Source: Nannocystis sp. (GTDB lineage Bacteria > Myxococcota_A > Polyangia > Nannocystales > Nannocystaceae). Taken from it: DNA of 64,000 nt. Both the position numbers and the translations under genes were made by a program. Below, in pieces: positions 25,144-35,373 of this stretch. The notes under the pieces are model-generated. The model was not told the origin of the DNA and did not search any database. It saw only the letters and a list, made by a program, of their open reading frames with translations. Within the stretch, counting starts at the first letter, position 1. Each line of letters starts with the position of its first letter. Where the stretch lies: the NCBI GenBank assembly GCA_016712315.1, contig JADJRG010000027.1:19785-83784 (forward strand), written 5' to 3'.

Positions 25144-26034
25144 ATGCCCGCAGAACCCTGGGTCAGCGTAGAGGACGCGGCGCGCCACCTCGTGGCTGAG
25201 TCGGTGCGCGGTGGCGGCTCCAGCGACCAAGCGAGGTCGACGGACGACGAGCTTCGCGTGAACAAGGGGAGCACCAGCCACCGCGCGCAGCTCGGCTTCC
25301 TCGATGGGGAGCGGGGGGCGCATTCGCACGCGACGCTGATGATCCGGGGCATCACCTCGATCTTCGCCTCGACCTCGCCGGCTGCGACGCCGGCCGATTA
25401 CGCGCGCGTCGTCGTGGACGAGAACCTGCTCGGTAAGCGCACGGCCGCCGCTCGCAAGCACACGCTGAACAACCTCGTGAACCTGTACGCGATGGATCCC
25501 TCCGTGCCGGTGTTTCGCATCTTCCGCGAGCTGTGGGAGCAGGATCCAGAGGGCCGCTCGCTCCTCGCGCTCCTCTGCGCGCTCGCTCGGGACCCACTCC
25601 TCCGGGGATCGGTCCAAACCGTGCTGGAGACCCCGCTCGGCGAGCGGCTGCCCTCCAGCGCGCTCGCCGCCACGGTGACGCGTCAGATGGCCCCGGCGAC
25701 CAAGAAGGCGATCGGGACGCGCAACTTGTCGAGCTGGGCGCAAGCCGGCTTCCTCGACAGCCCACGCAAGCGCAACCGCGTCCGTCCTCGCGCCACCCCT
25801 GGCGCCGCCGCCTACGCCCTGGCACTCGGCTTCATGGAGGGCGGCCGGGGGAGTCTGCTCCTCACGACCTCCTGGACGCGCGTGCTCGATTGTCCCGCCG
25901 ATGAGGTCCTTGCCCTGGTCCGCCAGGCGGCGCGTCGCGGCTGGGTCCAGTACCGGGCGGCGGGGGACGTGATTGACCTACGCGTCGAAGCGTTGTTCAC
26001 CGATGACGAGAGGGGGTGTTGCGATGGCCAGTAA
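25144..26034 (+). CDS. brxA: BrxA-like BREX protein
   Basis: 296 aa from ATG at 25144 (GGAG 6 bases before). First gene of the operon. C-terminal third, TSWTRVLDCPADEVLALVRQ and ARRGWVQYRAAGDVIDL, resembles the end of BrxA (DUF1819), where a winged-helix fold binds DNA; the N-terminal 80 residues are an unusual extension (BrxA is usually about 200 aa). Position directly before brxB supports the assignment. BrxA is a small DNA-binding component of type I BREX. It overlaps brxB by 11 bases. Intact. Confidence 0.65.
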   Translation: MPAEPWVSVEDAARHLVAESVRGGGSSDQARSTDDELRVNKGSTSHRAQLGFLDGERGAHSHATLMIRGITSIFASTSPAATPADYARVVVDENLLGKRTAAARKHTLNNLVNLYAMDPSVPVFRIFRELWEQDPEGRSLLALLCALARDPLLRGSVQTVLETPLGERLPSSALAATVTRQMAPATKKAIGTRNLSSWAQAGFLDSPRKRNRVRPRATPGAAAYALALGFMEGGRGSLLLTTSWTRVLDCPADEVLALVRQAARRGWVQYRAAGDVIDLRVEALFTDDERGCCDGQ

Positions 26035-26599
26035 GGTAGATGCGCTTGCGGACGCCTACACGCGGCACGTCGGGCTGCCCTGGGATCGTGGCCTTGCCCC
26101 GCCCCAGCGGGTGTGGTTCGCCGTATACCCGAAGGACGAGGAGCGCCGCCTCCGCTACAAAATCGAGGCGTTTCAGCTCGCCACGACCGACCCCAAGGGG
26201 GCGGGCAAAAAGTGGGTCCTCGTGGACCTCACCGACAGCTTCGCTGGGTGGCTCGACGGCGAGAAGTACCGCGAGCACTACTTTAAGAACCCGAAGATGA
26301 TGGCCCCGAAGCTGCCGCGCTTCCTCGACTTCGCGGCGGACAAGGTCGTGGCCGCCGCCGAGGCCCAGGGCGCGGACGAGGACACGGTGGTCGCCGTGCT
26401 GGGCGTCGCCAGCCTGTTCGGCTTTGTGCATGTGTCCGATCTGGTACCGCGCGTCGTCTCCCGCCTGTCCGGGCGGCTGCTCGTGTTCTTCCCCGGCTCG
26501 CGCGAGGCCAACGTCTACAAGCTGCTCGACGCCCGCGAGGGTTGGAACTACCTCGCTACGCCAATCACCCCCTTCGACGACGGGAGCGCTCCATCATGA
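26024..26599 (+). CDS. brxB: BrxB (DUF1788)
   Basis: 191 aa from ATG at 26024. The C-terminal stretch LSGRLLVFFPGSREANVYKL followed by LDAREGWNYLATPI is the DUF1788 signature. BrxB is an essential small protein of type I BREX with no assigned enzymatic activity. The stop overlaps the brxC start (ATGA at 26596). Confidence 0.9.
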   Translation: MASKVDALADAYTRHVGLPWDRGLAPPQRVWFAVYPKDEERRLRYKIEAFQLATTDPKGAGKKWVLVDLTDSFAGWLDGEKYREHYFKNPKMMAPKLPRFLDFAADKVVAAAEAQGADEDTVVAVLGVASLFGFVHVSDLVPRVVSRLSGRLLVFFPGSREANVYKLLDAREGWNYLATPITPFDDGSAPS

Positions 26600-29500
26600 C
26601 CGCGACACCAAACACGGGCTCGCACAGATCGCCCCTGAACCGCGAGGTTTTTGCCACCGACCCCGACAGCCTCGAATTGCTGAACCACGGTGTCGCCGAG
26701 GTGAAGGGCGGGCGGACCGAGGCCGAGCTTCGGACGCTTCGCTACGAGCTGTCCACCTTCGTCTGCCAGGGGCAATACGAGCTTGGCTTGCGGAAAGTGC
26801 TGGATACCTACCTGGCGAACGTCGGCAAGACCGAGCAGCCGGGCATCTGGGTCAGCGGCTTCTTCGGAAGCGGCAAGTCGCACTTCCTAAAGGTGCTGCG
26901 CGCCCTGTGGACCAACGAGCCCTTCGCGGACGGTACCCAGCCTCGCGGCCTGTCGCACCTCACCCCCGAGATCAACGACGTGCTGCGCGAGTTGACCACG
27001 CGCGGCAAGCAGAACGCCGGCCTGCACGCCGCCGCCGGTACGCTCGGCGCGTCCGCCCGCAGCGTTCGGCTCGGTATCCTGTCCATCGCGTTCCGGTCGG
27101 TCGGTCTACCCGAGCGCTACGACCTCGCCTCGTTCGTCATGTGGCTGCGCGACCACGGCTGTCTGGACGCGGTGAAGGCCGCCGTCGAGGCCGAAGGCTC
27201 GATTTGGGACGAGGAGATCCACGACTTCCTCGTCTCGCCTGTCATCCATGAGGCCGTCGCGGCCCACTTTCCGAAGTGGACGACCCCGGTGGGCGGGATC
27301 GGCACCCTACTTCACGCGAGCTTTCCCGACCGCGATGACGTGTCGAATGAAGATATGGTCGCCGCGATCCGCAAGGCGCTGACCCGCGACGGCAAGTTCC
27401 CGCTCACCCTGCTCGCCATCGACGAGGTGCAGCAGTTCATCGGGGACAACTCTGAGCGCGCCCACATGGTGCAGGAGGCCGCGGAGGAGTGCTGCAAGCG
27501 GTTCGGCTCCTCTCTGCTCATAATCGGCACGGGCCAGTCGGCGATGGCGAGCACGCCCCAGCTCCTCAAGCTCAAGGGCCGTTTCCCCATCGAGGTCCAA
27601 CTCTCCGACGCCGACGTAGACACGGTGGTCCGCCAGATCGTGCTCCGCAAGCGGCCCGACCGTACCGCCGCCGTCCGCGACGTGCTCGAGAAGCACAACG
27701 GCGAGATCAGCAAGCACCTGGCGGGCAGCCAGATCGGCCCGCGTCCCGAGGACAAGGACGTGCTGGTCTCGGACTACCCGCTGCTCCCGGTGCGGAGAAG
27801 GTTCTGGGAGCACGCGCTGCGGGCCGTGGACGTGGGCGGCACCACCGTCCAGCTCCGCAACCAGCTCCGCGTGGTCTACGAGGCCGTACGCTCCACCGCC
27901 GCCGCTCCGCTCGGTACGGTGATCCCCGCCGATTTCCTCTACTTCCAGTTGGCCCCGACGCTGCTCCAGACCAGCGTGCTCCCGCGCGAGGTCCACGAGC
28001 TCGTCGGGCGGCTCCACCAGAGCCCTAACGCCGACGATACGCTGAAGGCCCGGCTGGTCGCGCTTGTGTTCCTCATCGGGAAGCTGCCGCGCGACGCGAG
28101 CCAGGGCGGTGATCTAGGCGTGCGCGCCGACGCGGAGACGCTGGCCGACCTGCTCGTGCAGAACCTCGAACACGGCGGGGCCGAGGTGCGGAAGTCGGTC
28201 CCGGCCGCCTTGCAGGTGCTCGTGGACGCCGGCCAGCTCATGCAGGTCGAGACGGAGTACCGCGTGCAGACGCGCGAGAGCGCGGCCTGGGAGGCGGACT
28301 TCCAGAAGCACCGCAAGGCGCTGTCCGACGACGACACCAAGGTCAGCACTGCGAGGAGCGAGGCGCTGGCTGCGGCGGCGAAGCGGCGCCTGGGCAACAT
28401 TAGCCCGACCCACGGCGCGGCGAAGGTGTCTCGCAAGGTGGTGCTGTCCTTTGGGACATCCTCGCCGAAAGTCGAGGCTGGCACTGTGCCCGTGTGGGTT
28501 CGCGACGCCTGGGCCGAGAGCGAGAGCACCATCCAGATCGACGCGGTCAAAGCCGGCAACGAGTCGTCGCTGGTGTTCGTCTTGCTGCCGAACCGCGGCG
28601 CCGACGAGATCAAGAAGGCGCTGGTGACGCTGAAGGCCGCTGAGACGACGCTCCAGACGCGCGGCATGCCGAGCAACGAGGAGGGCAACCTGGCCCGCGC
28701 CGCCGTCGAGACGCGCCGCGACCGCGCCAAGGAGCGGCTGGTCGCCCTGCTCGACGAGGTGATCGATCACGCGCAGGTCATCCAGGCCGGCGGCAATGAG
28801 ATCACCGACGGGAGCGTGCCCGCGGCCGTGGTCGCGGCGGTTAAAAACGCGCAGGTGCGCCTGTTCCCGAAGTTCGCGGCGGGCGACCACGCGAAGTGGG
28901 ATGCAGTGCTGAAGAAGGCCCGCGCGGGCGACGCCTCGGCACTCACGGTGATCGGCTTCCACGACAACGCCGACAAGCACCCGGTCTGCCACGAGGTCCT
29001 GAGCTTCACGGCCGCGAGCCAGTCCGGGGCCGAGATCCGCAAGCACTTCGAGTCGCCGCCCTACGGCTGGTCAGGCGACGCGGTGGACGGCGCGCTGTAC
29101 GTGCTCATCGTCAACGGGCACCTTCGCGCGTCCACCGGGGCGGGGGCGCCGCTCACCGCCGATAGCCTCGATCGCGCGAAGATCGGGCTGTCGAAGTTCC
29201 GCGCCGAGACGGATCCGCCCACCCCGCAGGAGCGCATCGGCGTACGCCAGCTCATGCAGAAGGCAGGCTTGCCCTGCAAATCGAACGAGGAGATCCAGTA
29301 TGCTCCCGCGCTGGTCGCCGAGCTGAAGCGCCGCGCTGCAGCCGCCGGGGGTGAGCCGCCGGCTCCCGCCGCGCCGAGCACGGCCCATCTGCTCGCCCTG
29401 GATGGCCTCCCCGGCAACGCGCTGGTGAAGCAACTGTACAAGGCCAAGGACGAGTTGTTGGCCAACATCGATGCCTGGGACAAGCTCGCCACGGCCATCC

Positions 29501-30078
29501 AGTCGCGGCTGCTCCTCTATGGCACCCTGGAGGCGCTGCTGGCTGTGGCTGGGACGCTGCCGGTGGCGCAGGAGGTCGCGATCCATCGCGACGCCCTTCG
29601 CGACGGGCGCGCGCTTCTCACCAAGCCCGATCCGTTGCCCCACCTGTGCGAGCAGATCACCACGGCGCTGCGCGAGGCGTTGGTGAGCGCACGGGACGCC
29701 TGGAAGGCCGTCTACGACGGCGAGAGGGCCGGGCTCATGGCTACCGACGCGTGGGCCAAGCTGGCCGAGGAGCGCCGCGAGGGGCTCCTTGTCAAGCACG
29801 GCATCGCCACCGTGCCCCCGCTTACGGTCGGTACGCGGGACGAGGTGCTGCGCGCCGCCGAGGCGCGGTCTCCGAGCCAGTGGACACTCGACCAGGCCGG
29901 CTTGCCCAGCCGGTTCGCGGCGGCCCGCCTGGACGCCATCCAGCTCGTCGCGCCCAAGGCGCAGGCTGTGACCTTGCCCCAGGCCACCCTGCACACCGAA
30001 TCCGAGCTCCAGGTGTGGCTCGATAAGGCCCGCGCCGTCATCCTGGCCAAGCTCGCCGACGGCCCCGTCGTCGTCTGA
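26596..30078 (+). CDS. brxC: BrxC, large P-loop ATPase of BREX
   Basis: 1160 aa. Walker A in GIWVSGFFGSGKSHFLKVL is the diagnostic BrxC sequence; Walker B is LLAIDEVQQF and a sensor follows in LLIIGTGQSAM. The remaining 700 residues are mostly helical, with no other enzyme motif. BrxC is the AAA+-like core of BREX and needed for both methylation and defence. Length is in the family range (about 1200 aa). Uninterrupted frame of nearly 3.5 kb. Confidence 0.92.
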   Translation: MTATPNTGSHRSPLNREVFATDPDSLELLNHGVAEVKGGRTEAELRTLRYELSTFVCQGQYELGLRKVLDTYLANVGKTEQPGIWVSGFFGSGKSHFLKVLRALWTNEPFADGTQPRGLSHLTPEINDVLRELTTRGKQNAGLHAAAGTLGASARSVRLGILSIAFRSVGLPERYDLASFVMWLRDHGCLDAVKAAVEAEGSIWDEEIHDFLVSPVIHEAVAAHFPKWTTPVGGIGTLLHASFPDRDDVSNEDMVAAIRKALTRDGKFPLTLLAIDEVQQFIGDNSERAHMVQEAAEECCKRFGSSLLIIGTGQSAMASTPQLLKLKGRFPIEVQLSDADVDTVVRQIVLRKRPDRTAAVRDVLEKHNGEISKHLAGSQIGPRPEDKDVLVSDYPLLPVRRRFWEHALRAVDVGGTTVQLRNQLRVVYEAVRSTAAAPLGTVIPADFLYFQLAPTLLQTSVLPREVHELVGRLHQSPNADDTLKARLVALVFLIGKLPRDASQGGDLGVRADAETLADLLVQNLEHGGAEVRKSVPAALQVLVDAGQLMQVETEYRVQTRESAAWEADFQKHRKALSDDDTKVSTARSEALAAAAKRRLGNISPTHGAAKVSRKVVLSFGTSSPKVEAGTVPVWVRDAWAESESTIQIDAVKAGNESSLVFVLLPNRGADEIKKALVTLKAAETTLQTRGMPSNEEGNLARAAVETRRDRAKERLVALLDEVIDHAQVIQAGGNEITDGSVPAAVVAAVKNAQVRLFPKFAAGDHAKWDAVLKKARAGDASALTVIGFHDNADKHPVCHEVLSFTAASQSGAEIRKHFESPPYGWSGDAVDGALYVLIVNGHLRASTGAGAPLTADSLDRAKIGLSKFRAETDPPTPQERIGVRQLMQKAGLPCKSNEEIQYAPALVAELKRRAAAAGGEPPAPAAPSTAHLLALDGLPGNALVKQLYKAKDELLANIDAWDKLATAIQSRLLLYGTLEALLAVAGTLPVAQEVAIHRDALRDGRALLTKPDPLPHLCEQITTALREALVSARDAWKAVYDGERAGLMATDAWAKLAEERREGLLVKHGIATVPPLTVGTRDEVLRAAEARSPSQWTLDQAGLPSRFAAARLDAIQLVAPKAQAVTLPQATLHTESELQVWLDKARAVILAKLADGPVVV

Positions 30079-30098
30079 CCCCCCACGGAGTCCTGTCC

Positions 30099-33000
30099 AT
30101 GCCCACCCTGGATCCCAGCCTCCGCGACGAGCTTGCCAGCGTCATCGGCAAAGAGAACGCCGACACGGGGGCGCGCCTTATCTCCGAGGCCGGCGCGAAG
30201 GCCGCCATCAAGGCGCTGGCGGTCCACGAGCCGTCCCCCTACGGCCACCTTGACGCAGCGCAGACGCAGCTCCGAAACCGCTTGCGCGCTCGCGCCCGCC
30301 AGCTCGGCGACATCCGCCACGCCGACGGCCGCCACGAGATAGGCCGCCTCGTGGAGCAGGCGGCCTACGAACACTGGCACCGGATGCTGTTCGCTCGCTT
30401 CCTGGCCGAGAACGACCTGCTCATCCATCCGGAGATGAAGGTCGCGGTCACGCTCGAGGAGTGCGCCGAGCTGGCCGCCTCCGAAGGGGCCACGGACGGC
30501 TGGGAGTTGGCGGGGCGCTACGCCAGCCGGATGCTCCCGCAGATCTTCCGCCCCGACGACCCGCTGCTCGCGGTGCGCTTCGCCATCGACGATGTGAAGA
30601 AGCTAGAGGCGCTGCTCGACAAACTGCCCGCCGCCCTGTTCCGCGGGAGTGACAGCCTCGGGTGGTGCTACCAGTTCTGGCAGGCGCGCAAGAAGAAGGA
30701 GGTCAACGCCTCCGAGGTGAAGATCGGCGCGGACGAGCTTCCAGCCGTCACCCAGTTGTTCACCGAGCCCTACATGGTGCAATTCCTCCTGCACAACACG
30801 CTGGGCGCGTGGTGGGTGGGGGCGGGCCGAGCGCTGCCCCTGGAGATGCCCTACCTGCGCTTCCTGGCAGACGGCACGCCCGCCGCCGGCACCTTCGGGG
30901 GCTGGCCGAGGCTCGCCCGCGAGCTGAAGGTGCTCGACCCCTGTTGTGGATCCGGCCACTTCCTCGTCGCCGCCTTCGAGATCCTCGTCGCCTTCCGCAT
31001 CGCCGAGGAGGGCCTAACCGCTCGCGAAGCCTGCGACGCCGTGCTCCGCGATAACCTGTTCGGGCTCGAGATCGACGCCCGCTGCGTGCAGATCGCGGCC
31101 TTCGCGCTGGCGATGGCGGCGTGGACCTACCCGGAGGCCGGGGGCTACCGGCCGCTCGCTCCGATGAACGTGGCGTGCTCGGGGCTGGCGATCTCGGCGA
31201 AGAGGGAGGAGTGGGAGCGCCTGGGCGGCGACAGTATACGGCTGCGGAACGGGATGGGGCGCATGTGGGAGCTGTTCAGGGATGCGCCAGTGCTGGGGAG
31301 CCTCGTCGAACCTCGCCACGTTCCCGTGGAGTCACTCTATGTCGCGGGTTTTGAAGAAGTGCGGCCGATGGTCGAGCGAGCCCTGTCGCGACTCGATCAG
31401 GACGCCGATCCTGAGCAGTACGAAATGCGGGTCGTTGCAGGCGGGATCGCGACCGCTGCGGCGGTACTGATGACGGACTTCACACTGGTTGCGACGAACG
31501 TCCCTTACTTGAAGAGCGAACGTCAAGGGCCGGTGGTTCGTGACTTGGCAAGCCGCCATTACGGCGAAGGCAAAGCTGACCTAGCAACGATTTTCATGTT
31601 ACGGAGCTTTGAACTCGTCCAGCGAAACGGCTCGGTCGCGCTTGTAGCGCCGCAAAGCTGGTTGTTTCTGCCCACCTACCGAGCCCTTCGGAAGCACCTC
31701 CTCGCGAACGCCTCGTGGAACCTGCTTGCCCGCCTCGGGCAGGGTGCGTTTTCTACGATCACCGGAGAAGTCGTCCAAGTCACCTTGGTGGAAATGACCA
31801 AGGCGGCTCCTTCGGTGGGCGGTACGTTTCAGGCGATTGATTCCGCTTCAGCTCAGGGCGCCATTGGCAAGGAGTTTCACCTCCGATCGGGAGGAATGCT
31901 CTGCCCGGCATACGCGGACCAAGCGAAGAACCCGGACCACAGAGTCATCCTGGAAGAGCAGACTGGAGGACGTGCGCCCCTGCTGGCGGCTTTTGCGGAC
32001 TCCTACTGGGGGCAAGGCACCGGCGATTTCCTGAGATTCGGCCGTTGCTTCTGGGAAGTGAAGGAGATCGGGCCGCGGTGGGTGCGGATGCAGACCACGG
32101 TGGGCGACACGACGCCGTTCGGCGGCCGACACCTGTCCGTCCTATGGGAAGACGGGCACGGTACGCTCTCGCGGCACGCAGACGCACTGCGGGCGCTACC
32201 AGGTCATCAGGGCATCCGCCCCACCCGCGGGAGTGAGGCATGGGACAAGCTGGGGGTTACTGTCTCTCTGATGGGAATGCTCCCCTCGACCCTCTACTCC
32301 GGCGACATCTTCGACGGGAACTGCGCGGCCGTCATACCAAAGGATCCGGCCATGCTCCCCGCGCTTTGGGCCTTCTGCTCATCCCCGGAGTTCGGCGAGG
32401 CCGTCCGCCGCATCGACCAGAGCATTAAGGTAACGAACGCCACCTTGCTAAAGGTCCCGTTTGACCGCTCTCGCTGGGAGCGGGTCGCGGCGGCCAGTTT
32501 TGGCGATGGGCTGCCGGTTCCTCACTCGAACGACCCTTCGCAGCATGTGTTCGATGGTCTGGTGGCTGGTTCCACCGCGCCGCTCCACGTGGCCGTCGCC
32601 CGCCTCCTCGGCTACCGCTGGCCCGATCAGCAGCCCGACGCGCTCGACGCCCACGCCGACGCCGACGGCATCATCTGCATCCCCGCCCTACGCGGCGAGC
32701 GCCCGGCGGCAGACCGCCTGGCCGACGTGCTCGCGGCGGCGTGGGGCAAGGATTGGCACCCGCAGATCCTCACCGACCTGCTGGCCGCCGTCGCCCACGC
32801 GGGCACGCTGGAGGAGTGGCTGCGCGACGCCTTCTTCAAGCAGCACTGTGAGCTATTCCACCACCGCCCGTTCATCTGGCATATCTGGGACGGCCATCGC
32901 GAGGGCTTCTCCGCGCTGGTGAACTACCACAAGCTCGATCACGAGGGCCTGAAGTCGCTCACCTACAGCTACCTGGGCGACTGGATCCGCACCCAGGAGA

Positions 33001-33368
33001 TCGAGGCCAAGGCCGGCAAGAGCGGGGCCGGCGACAAGCTCGCCAAGGCCAAGGCGCTCCAGCAGCGCCTCGCCGCCATCCTCGAAGGCGAGGCCCCGCT
33101 GGACGTGTTCGTCCGCTGGAAGCCCCTGTCGCAGCAGCCCATCGGCTGGCACCCCGACCTCGACGACGGCGTGCGCCTCAACATCCGGCCCTTCCTCACC
33201 GTCGCTGATGTTGGCGCGAAGGGGGCCGGCGTGCTTCGCTGGAAACCGAACATCAAGTGGGGTAAAGACCGAGGCACGAATCCGCCGAGCTCGCCGTGGG
33301 GCGAGGACCGCGACAACGACAAGCATCTAACGCTCGCTGAGAAGCGGGCAGCAAGAGACGGAGCATGA
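30099..33368 (+). CDS. pglX: PglX/BrxX adenine-specific DNA methyltransferase
   Basis: 1089 aa, 20 bases after brxC, GGAG ribosome binding site. Class I methyltransferase motifs: SAM-binding motif I LDPCCGSGHFLVAAF and catalytic motif IV ATNVPYLKS (an N-V-P-Y version of NPPY, usual in PglX). The 300-aa N-terminal and the C-terminal halves carry target recognition. It should methylate one strand of a 6-bp non-palindromic motif at an internal adenine; the motif cannot be read from the sequence. Stop overlaps the next start (ATGA at 33365). Confidence 0.92.
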   Translation: MPTLDPSLRDELASVIGKENADTGARLISEAGAKAAIKALAVHEPSPYGHLDAAQTQLRNRLRARARQLGDIRHADGRHEIGRLVEQAAYEHWHRMLFARFLAENDLLIHPEMKVAVTLEECAELAASEGATDGWELAGRYASRMLPQIFRPDDPLLAVRFAIDDVKKLEALLDKLPAALFRGSDSLGWCYQFWQARKKKEVNASEVKIGADELPAVTQLFTEPYMVQFLLHNTLGAWWVGAGRALPLEMPYLRFLADGTPAAGTFGGWPRLARELKVLDPCCGSGHFLVAAFEILVAFRIAEEGLTAREACDAVLRDNLFGLEIDARCVQIAAFALAMAAWTYPEAGGYRPLAPMNVACSGLAISAKREEWERLGGDSIRLRNGMGRMWELFRDAPVLGSLVEPRHVPVESLYVAGFEEVRPMVERALSRLDQDADPEQYEMRVVAGGIATAAAVLMTDFTLVATNVPYLKSERQGPVVRDLASRHYGEGKADLATIFMLRSFELVQRNGSVALVAPQSWLFLPTYRALRKHLLANASWNLLARLGQGAFSTITGEVVQVTLVEMTKAAPSVGGTFQAIDSASAQGAIGKEFHLRSGGMLCPAYADQAKNPDHRVILEEQTGGRAPLLAAFADSYWGQGTGDFLRFGRCFWEVKEIGPRWVRMQTTVGDTTPFGGRHLSVLWEDGHGTLSRHADALRALPGHQGIRPTRGSEAWDKLGVTVSLMGMLPSTLYSGDIFDGNCAAVIPKDPAMLPALWAFCSSPEFGEAVRRIDQSIKVTNATLLKVPFDRSRWERVAAASFGDGLPVPHSNDPSQHVFDGLVAGSTAPLHVAVARLLGYRWPDQQPDALDAHADADGIICIPALRGERPAADRLADVLAAAWGKDWHPQILTDLLAAVAHAGTLEEWLRDAFFKQHCELFHHRPFIWHIWDGHREGFSALVNYHKLDHEGLKSLTYSYLGDWIRTQEIEAKAGKSGAGDKLAKAKALQQRLAAILEGEAPLDVFVRWKPLSQQPIGWHPDLDDGVRLNIRPFLTVADVGAKGAGVLRWKPNIKWGKDRGTNPPSSPWGEDRDNDKHLTLAEKRAARDGA

Positions 33369-34729
33369 TCCGCCAACTAACCCTCAAGGACGTAGGCCCA
33401 GCGCGGGACCTGAAATTCTCGTTCTCGCCGCGTCTGAACGTGCTCACGGGCGACAACGGACTCGGCAAAACCTTCGTGCTCGACGTGCTGTGGTGGGTGC
33501 TGACGACGACCTGGGCGGGCGAGAAGGCTTTCCCGCCCTTCGGCGGCGCGGTCGAGCCGGAAGATCGTGATCCTGCTGACCGTGTGGAGGAGGACCCCTG
33601 GTTGGCCGGCATTGACGCCCCGAGCATCGAGGCGACCTTGGAGGCGCGGGACGAAGAAGACGCAGGACTGTCAGTATCGTGGCTGTGGAAGCACTCGTCG
33701 CAGGAGTGGGTGGCTCCGCCGGATGCCACGAGCTACGATGAGTTGGAGGCGGATTTCCGACCTCCGACCTTGGTCCTCTACGCGCGTATCGACGGCAGCT
33801 ACGCTGTGTTCGACTCGTACTACGCAACGGGGCGAGTGTCCTCCTTCGCCGCGGCTGCGATTCGTCTTACACCCGCGGAAGTTTGGGATGGCCAAGAGAC
33901 TCGCGATGGCAGCGTGTCGGGCGGCAAGCGCACCGTCATCGGCGGGCTCATCGCGGATTGGGTGAGTTGGCAGCAGCGCGCGAGGTCTCCCGAGTTCCAG
34001 GCGCTCCGCAAGGTACTGCACGCGCTGTCCTCGCCGGACGAGCCTTTGGTGCCGTCGGAGCCCGCCCGCGTCCACTTGCGCGACCGACGGGATATTCCCA
34101 CGCTGGCGACCTCCTACGGGGTCGTGCCGGTCACACTCGCGTCGGCTGGCATGAGGCGCGCATTGTCGCTCGCGTACCTGCTCGTGTGGGCGTGGGCCGA
34201 GCACGAGAAAGCCGCCAAAGCGAGCCGCCGCAAGCCGACGCGGGACGTGGTGCTAATTATTGACGAGCCCGAACTTCACCAGCACCCCGCGTGGCAGCGC
34301 GCGATCCTGCCCGCTGTGCTCAAGGCGATCGGCATGGTGGCTCCCAACGCGGGCGTGCAGGTGTTCACGGCGACGCACTCGCCGCTCGTACTCGCGTCTC
34401 TGGAGCCGCACTTCGACCCGGCGCTAGACACCCTGTTTGCGTTCGATCTGATGCCTCGGGCGCATCGCGTGAAGGTCGAGAAGGTCGCCTGGCGAGCGCG
34501 CGGCGACGTGTCAAACTGGCTGACATCGGACGTGTTCGATCTCGGCTACGCGCGGTCCCGCGAGGCCGAGAAGGCGTTGGAGAAGGCGTTTAAGGTGCTC
34601 GACAGGCCGGACTTGTCCGACGACGAGGCGCGGAAGATTCATCGCGAACTGCATGCGGCCCTGGGCGACACTGATCCGTTCTGGGCACGTTGGCTCTCTT
34701 ACGCGCGGACCAAGGGGATCGAGCCATGA
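33365..34729 (+). CDS. Septu-like AAA ATPase (PtuA-type) embedded in BREX
   Basis: 454 aa. AAA_21/OLD-like ATPase: Walker A GDNGLGKTF after LTLKDVGPARDLKFSFSP, the long insertion typical of ABC/SMC-like ATPases, an SAGMRRALSLAYLL signature helix, Walker B VVLIIDEPELHQHP and the switch His in TATHSPLVLAS. Followed with ATGA overlap by an HNH nuclease gene; this ATPase-HNH pair is the make-up of the Septu defence system (ptuA-ptuB). Overlap at both ends shows it is co-transcribed with pglX and pglZ rather than a random insertion. Confidence 0.8.
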   Translation: MIRQLTLKDVGPARDLKFSFSPRLNVLTGDNGLGKTFVLDVLWWVLTTTWAGEKAFPPFGGAVEPEDRDPADRVEEDPWLAGIDAPSIEATLEARDEEDAGLSVSWLWKHSSQEWVAPPDATSYDELEADFRPPTLVLYARIDGSYAVFDSYYATGRVSSFAAAAIRLTPAEVWDGQETRDGSVSGGKRTVIGGLIADWVSWQQRARSPEFQALRKVLHALSSPDEPLVPSEPARVHLRDRRDIPTLATSYGVVPVTLASAGMRRALSLAYLLVWAWAEHEKAAKASRRKPTRDVVLIIDEPELHQHPAWQRAILPAVLKAIGMVAPNAGVQVFTATHSPLVLASLEPHFDPALDTLFAFDLMPRAHRVKVEKVAWRARGDVSNWLTSDVFDLGYARSREAEKALEKAFKVLDRPDLSDDEARKIHRELHAALGDTDPFWARWLSYARTKGIEP

Positions 34730-35373
34730 TCGGCATAAATCTGCGCCCCGAGCCGAAGGCTCCGATCTTCGACTTCGACACCCACGTTCGCGCGCCGGGC
34801 AACGCTTGGCTCGCGGCGAACCCGAAGGCCCCCGCGACGAAGATACCGACGCTATGGCGCGATGCGATGCCGTCGCTGCGCGCCGCCTACAAGGGGGTGT
34901 GCGCCTACTTTTGCTGTTACGTCATGCCCGCGACTGGTGGCGGCTCGACCGATCACTTTGTCCCGAAGTCGAAGGCTCGCAGCGTCATTTATGAGTGGAA
35001 CAACTACCGCTTTGCCTGCACCCGGATGAACGCGCGCAAGCGCGACGCGCGCGACGTGATGGACCCCATCGGCCTGGCCGATGGGTTGTTCGTGCTCGCG
35101 TTTAACACGATGCGGGTCAAGCCCGCCGCGGGGCTCACGGCGCCGGTCCTAAAGAACGTGAAAGAGACAATCAAGCGCCTCAAGCTCAACTCCCACGAGT
35201 GCACCAGCGAGCGCCAGGGGCATTGGGACAACTACGACAAACACGGCCTCAGCGCGGCCAGGTTCATCGAGTTCGCACCCTTCATCGCGATGGAGGCCGC
35301 GCGGCAGGGACGCCTGAAGCCCGCCGACCACGCCGTCACCGTCGCAAGCATCCGCTCCTGGCTGGACTCCTGA
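34726..35373 (+). CDS. Septu-like HNH endonuclease (PtuB-type)
   Basis: 215 aa. The HNH fold is visible as CAYFCCYVMPATGGGSTDHF, then VPKSKARSVIYEWNNYRFAC and RMNARKRD: the DH of the first motif, the central N and the last N/H region, matching the PtuB/TIGR02646-like nucleases. Expected to cut nucleic acid when released or activated by the partner ATPase. The stop overlaps the pglZ start (TGATG). Confidence 0.8.
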   Translation: MIGINLRPEPKAPIFDFDTHVRAPGNAWLAANPKAPATKIPTLWRDAMPSLRAAYKGVCAYFCCYVMPATGGGSTDHFVPKSKARSVIYEWNNYRFACTRMNARKRDARDVMDPIGLADGLFVLAFNTMRVKPAAGLTAPVLKNVKETIKRLKLNSHECTSERQGHWDNYDKHGLSAARFIEFAPFIAMEAARQGRLKPADHAVTVASIRSWLDS

